From: Burkholderia diffusa
GTDB taxonomy: Bacteria > Pseudomonadota > Gammaproteobacteria > Burkholderiales > Burkholderiaceae
Reading direction: 5' to 3'
DNA: 64,000 nt
Assembly: GCF_001718315.1 (NCBI RefSeq)
Contig: NZ_CP013362.1
Span: 558,001-622,000, forward strand
In this document: in pieces, positions 59,086 to 64,000 of the stretch
Position numbering within the stretch: the first letter of the stretch is position 1
Layout: each line of letters begins with the position of its first letter
Made by a program: the position numbers and the translations under genes
The notes under the pieces: generated by a model
Seen by the model: only the letters and a program-made list of their open reading frames with translations
The model's database searches: none
What the model was told of the DNA's origin: nothing

Positions 59086-60507
59086 ATGACTTCCAATCAC
59101 AAACCCCTGATCCAGGGAGAATCGCGTTTCGACCAGACGCAACTGAACATCGAAAAGGACAACTGGAACTGGTGCGAGCCGTCCCGCTACGACGGCGAGC
59201 GTCCGGCCAACTGGTACGAGGCGTCGTTGTCGCGCCATGAAAACAGCGCGCCGCTCGCGCACGACGCGGTGTGCGACGTGCTCGTGATCGGCGCGGGTCT
59301 GCTCGGCGCATCGGCCGCGCTGCATCTCGCGGAAGCCGGCGTCGACACGATCCTCGTCGACAAGCATCACGTCGGTTCCGCGGCGTCGGGCCGCAACGGC
59401 GGCCAGCTCACGCCGGGCCTCGCGCGCTGGGAGGCGGCCGACATGATCGACCATCTGTCGCACGAGGACGCGAAGCGGCTGTGGCGCTTCGCGTCGGTGG
59501 AATCGATGGACCTGATCGATGCGATCGGCGCGCGTTACGCGCTCGACCTCGATCGCAAGCGCGGCCACGTCACGGCGGCGGTCCACCCGGGCCACATGAG
59601 CGCGCTGCTCGACGGCGCGGACGCACGCCGCCATCTCGGCGACGCCGGCGTGACGCTCGTCGGCCGCCATCAGCTGCACGACGAATACGTGCGCTCGGGG
59701 TTGTATCACGGCGCGGCGATCGACGCGATCGGCGGCCAGCTTCATCCGCTCGCGCTGGTGCGCGGCCTCGTGCACGGCTTCCGGCTGAACGGCGGCGTGC
59801 TCCACGAGGGCACCGAGGTGCTGGAACTCGACGAAACGCCCGCGGGCGTCGTCGCGACGACGCCGGGCGGCACGATTACCGCGCGCCGCGGCGTCGTACT
59901 CGCGCTGCACAACACGACGTTCCGGTTGCTGGACGACGGCGCGGCGACCACCGTACCGTTTTTCACGTACGTGAGCGTGACGGCGCCGCTCGACGTCGAC
60001 GTCGCGACCCTGATGCCGGCCGGCATGCCGGTGTACGACACGCAGTTCCAGATCGACTACTACCGGCCGGTGCGCGGCAACCGCCTGCTGTTCGGCGGGC
60101 AGGGCACCGGCACGTGCTGGGCGCAGCCCGACGTCAACGCGTATCTGCTGACGCGGCTGAACACGGTGTTCCCGCAGGTCGACGGCCAGTTCGCGCTCGA
60201 CTACTGCTGGAGCGGCGTCAGCGATTTCACGCTGAACGGCGCGACCGACAGCCGCAAGACCGACGGCCGCGTGCCGATGTACATGGTGCAGGGCTGGAGC
60301 GGGCATGGCGTCGCGCAGACGGTGCGGATCGGCAAGGCGATCTGCGACGATTTCGTCGGACGCAACGACGATTTCTCGATGCTGACCGGCATCGACCACC
60401 GCGAGATTCCGCTCGGCCGGCAGTTGTCGCCGATCGCGATTCCGGCCGCGAAGGCGGCGATGAGCGTGATGACGGCGCTCAACCCTGGGAAGATGATCTC
60501 GTTCTGA
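59086..60507 (+). CDS. FAD-dependent amine/amino-acid oxidoreductase (PuuB/OrdL-like)
   Basis: This 473-residue DAO-fold flavoprotein has a 60-residue N-terminal segment, NWYEASL near 43 and the FAD loop GAGLLG at 69-74. SGRNGGQLTPGL is typical of gamma-glutamylputrescine oxidase-like enzymes, and the C-terminal FAD contact YMVQGWSGHGVAQTVRIGKAI is present. Relatives oxidise gamma-glutamylputrescine or other amines, releasing peroxide. No puuA, puuC or puuD gene is adjacent. The leader from the predicted transcription start is about 200 bases. Confidence 0.88.
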   Translation: MTSNHKPLIQGESRFDQTQLNIEKDNWNWCEPSRYDGERPANWYEASLSRHENSAPLAHDAVCDVLVIGAGLLGASAALHLAEAGVDTILVDKHHVGSAASGRNGGQLTPGLARWEAADMIDHLSHEDAKRLWRFASVESMDLIDAIGARYALDLDRKRGHVTAAVHPGHMSALLDGADARRHLGDAGVTLVGRHQLHDEYVRSGLYHGAAIDAIGGQLHPLALVRGLVHGFRLNGGVLHEGTEVLELDETPAGVVATTPGGTITARRGVVLALHNTTFRLLDDGAATTVPFFTYVSVTAPLDVDVATLMPAGMPVYDTQFQIDYYRPVRGNRLLFGGQGTGTCWAQPDVNAYLLTRLNTVFPQVDGQFALDYCWSGVSDFTLNGATDSRKTDGRVPMYMVQGWSGHGVAQTVRIGKAICDDFVGRNDDFSMLTGIDHREIPLGRQLSPIAIPAAKAAMSVMTALNPGKMISF

Positions 60508-60539
60508 TCGGGCGGCGCGGATCGTCGGCCCGACAAACA

Positions 60540-60574
60540 AAAACGCCCGATGCGCGATGCATCGGGCGTTTTGC
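60540..60574. terminator. Bidirectional intrinsic terminator between the FAD oxidase and purB
   Basis: AAACGCCCGATGC and GCATCGGGCGTTTT form a long stem around GCGAT, with A/T tails on both sides. It ends the plus-strand oxidase gene and the minus-strand purB. Confidence 0.85.
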
Positions 60575-60590
60575 GTTGGCGCGGCGGCGC

Positions 60591-63175
<2,585 letters not shown>

Positions 63176-63450
63176 CCGCGGGCGGTTAACCCGGCCGGTC
63201 GCGCGAGCAGCTGACAACGCGCTTGCCACACCTGTCGGACGGCTGTCCGGCGGGCGTTCCGCGTATTTCCCCGACGATTTTTCGCTGACGCGATGCACGA
63301 CCGATCACGGGCGTTCTTGCGCAAATCGACCGCGGATTTGCGAAAAATCACGATCATGCAAGAAACGCATAATCGAATAAGCAAACGGCATTGGATAAAA
63401 AAAACGGGTTTTTCGACAATGTGCGCAATCCGTTGAACGTTGGAGCGTCC

Positions 63451-64000
63451 ATGTCTTCGCAACTGCAGTCCATCCCGTCCTACCTTCACGCCGACGATCT
63501 CGGCCCGTGGGGCAACTACCTTCAGCAGGTCGATCGCGTCGCACCGTACCTCGGTTCGCTGTCGCGCTGGCTGGAAACGCTGAAGCGTCCGAAGCGCATC
63601 CTGATCGTCGACGTGCCCATCGAGCTCGACAACGGCACCGTCGCGCACTTCGAAGGCTATCGCGTGCAGCACAACGTGTCGCGCGGTCCGGGCAAGGGCG
63701 GCGTGCGCTACCACCAGGACGTGACGCTGTCGGAAGTGATGGCGCTGTCGGCATGGATGTCGGTGAAGAACGCGGCCGTGAACGTGCCGTACGGCGGTGC
63801 GAAGGGCGGCATCCGCGTCGACCCGCGCAAGCTGTCGCGCGGTGAGCTCGAGCGCGTGACGCGTCGCTACACCAGCGAAATCGGCATCATCATCGGACCG
63901 AACACCGACATTCCGGCACCGGACGTCAACACCAACGAACAGGTGATGGCGTGGATGATGGACACGTTCTCGATGAACCAGGGCCAGACGTCGACCGGCG
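63451..64000 (+). CDS. Glu/Leu/Phe/Val-type dehydrogenase, probably glutamate dehydrogenase (N-terminal part)
   Basis: The first 183 residues are in the window and the gene runs off the right end. It begins [34 protein letters not shown] and carries the substrate-binding block [47 protein letters not shown], with catalytic and substrate lysines, and [25 protein letters not shown]. The pattern fits the NAD-type hexameric glutamate dehydrogenase of about 430 residues. The 275 bases upstream include an AT-rich stretch from 63290 (GCAAACGGC, run of A8) that probably holds its promoter. Confidence 0.93.
   Translation, partial: MSSQLQSIPSYLHADDLGPWGNYLQQVDRVAPYLGSLSRWLETLKRPKRILIVDVPIELDNGTVAHFEGYRVQHNVSRGPGKGGVRYHQDVTLSEVMALSAWMSVKNAAVNVPYGGAKGGIRVDPRKLSRGELERVTRRYTSEIGIIIGPNTDIPAPDVNTNEQVMAWMMDTFSMNQGQTSTG

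Overview
The window reads as ordinary chromosomal DNA of a beta-proteobacterium, most likely a Burkholderia of the cepacia complex (primary chromosome). The GC content is very high, and codon choice is uniformly GC-rich. The gene neighbourhoods (prmA-accC-accB-aroQ, bamE next to fur, dapB-exbB-exbD-leuS-lptE-holA-proA, edd-eda-gntP-gntK) and the Entner-Doudoroff layout are those of Burkholderia. I see no rRNA, tRNA, insertion sequence, phage, CRISPR array or integrase. About 61 protein genes are supported, two of them cut by the window ends.

Layout. 1-4946 (mostly minus strand): an MJ0042 zinc-ribbon protein (partial), prmA, accC, accB, aroQ, a TlpA-type thioredoxin and a conserved nucleotidyltransferase-like protein. 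5180-10917 (plus): mpl, a YqiA-like esterase, an RNB ribonuclease with an acidic tail, aroE and mtgA, several coupled by ATGA/GTGA overlaps. 11345-13444: a lipoprotein S10 carboxypeptidase and a small EF-hand protein. 13793-22942: a ten-kilobase sugar operon (IclR regulator, dgoK, dgoA, two short-chain dehydrogenases, an araFGH-type ABC importer, aldose 1-epimerase) for a galactose/arabinose-type aldose, with no sugar-acid dehydratase. 22982-28504: pyrF, then pncC, pgpA and thiL on the minus strand, then maeB. 28505-29901: an intergenic region with a minus-strand terminator that belongs to no gene, then a secreted ribonuclease and its barstar-like inhibitor. 30070-32335 (minus): rsmE, a VOC protein and a spermidine-synthase-like protein. 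32597-35720: tkt and gap.

35819-42150: an MFS exporter, a LysR regulator, a FadR-type GntR regulator, and a dctA-alc-allA operon for ureide breakdown. Inverted repeats with the core GGT-N3-ACC sit upstream of lysR, gntR and dctA. 42349-52182: fur, bamE, dapB, exbB/exbD, leuS, lptE, holA, proA and a HemJ-like protein. 52329-58072: hexR divergent from edd-eda, followed by gntP and gntK. This is a complete gluconate uptake, phosphorylation and Entner-Doudoroff module with two HexR-like sites. 58174-64000: a TetR regulator divergent from an FAD amine oxidase, with two tandem palindromes on the promoter, then purB, a HypT-like LysR regulator and the start of a glutamate dehydrogenase.

The window is mostly core genome. 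The parts most worth following up are the control regions (HexR, TetR and FadR-type operators placed on recognisable promoters), the possible small RNA between maeB and the ribonuclease gene, and the pairing of a C4-dicarboxylate-type carrier with ureide genes. I did not find anything that is clearly a new biological system.
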